In this document: piece by piece, positions 27,031 to 27,060 of the stretch
How positions within the stretch are numbered: the first letter of the stretch is position 1
Layout of the letters: each line of letters opens with the position of its first letter
NCBI GenBank assembly: GCA_037127585.1
Contig: JBAXYB010000033.1
Span: forward strand, 1-27,060
DNA length: 27,060 nt
Direction: 5' to 3'
Source: CAINDI01 sp037127585
GTDB lineage: Bacteria; Verrucomicrobiota; Verrucomicrobiia; Palsa-1439
Notes under the pieces: model-generated
Seen by the model: the letters and a program-made list of their open reading frames with translations, nothing else
The model's database searches: none
What the model was told of the DNA's origin: nothing
Position numbers and translations under genes: made by a program

Positions 27031-27060
27031 ATAAAAATTAGTTCTTGACTTCGTCTCCCC
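27031..27060 (+). other. Window end, possible -35 element
   Basis: After the phosphoesterase stop, AT-rich sequence is followed by TTGACT (27045-27050), a good -35 hexamer. Any -10 would lie beyond the window. Confidence 0.2.

Noticed and set aside
1..27060. tRNA genes, CRISPR array, insertion sequences, integrase or attachment site
   Set aside because: Intergenic stretches were read on both strands; no cloverleaf, regular spacer array, transposase or recombinase motif was seen.

Overview
The window is a GC-rich stretch of a tailed double-stranded DNA phage (or prophage). The structural genes are of the short-tailed type: a T7-gp8-like portal, a gp11-like tail adaptor, and homologues of the Bordetella phage BPP-1 head proteins Bbp16, Bbp17 and Bbp19. 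The host cannot be named; Shine-Dalgarno sites of the AAAGGA/GGAGG kind point to a bacterium. No integrase, repressor, tRNA or CRISPR array is visible, so lifestyle is undecided. The left edge cuts the large tail protein.

There are four transcription blocks. Block 1 (minus, 11989 to 1) starts with a VRR-NUC nuclease and a DUF4406/MazZ-like nucleotide enzyme. It continues through small membrane and zinc-ribbon proteins into the packaging and virion genes: terminase small and large, portal, Bbp19-like, scaffold, capsid, Bbp16-like cement, small protein, tail adaptor, tail nozzle. Many junctions are ATGA/GTGA overlaps. A 1.28 kb non-coding region (11990-13268), dense in repeats and palindromes, separates it from block 2 (plus, 13269-16270), six genes of mostly unknown function closed by a clear intrinsic terminator. 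Block 3 (minus, 19017-16589) holds a transglycosylase-like lysin and a Prim-Pol/RepA-type primase-helicase. Block 4 (plus, 19243-27030) is the replication module: SNF2 helicase, an unknown protein, DUF2800 PD-(D/E)XK nuclease, DUF2815 ssDNA-binding-like protein, a family A DNA polymerase in two overlapping ORFs, a small HTH protein and a metallophosphoesterase.

The best hidden feature is a complete type I hammerhead ribozyme motif at 14334-14386. It begins three bases after a stop codon and is predicted to cut the block 2 mRNA 33 bases upstream of the next start codon. Other points of interest are the DNA polymerase split between the QNLPR motif and motif A; CGTAAC-type half-sites placed on two candidate plus-strand promoters and in other control regions; inverted pairs of CAATTCC heptamers around a 12-bp hairpin at 12.63-12.83 kb; discoidin-like domains in the tail protein; and a metallophosphoesterase whose reading frame extends upstream to a CTG.

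All functional names rest on motif recognition by eye; no database search was run.
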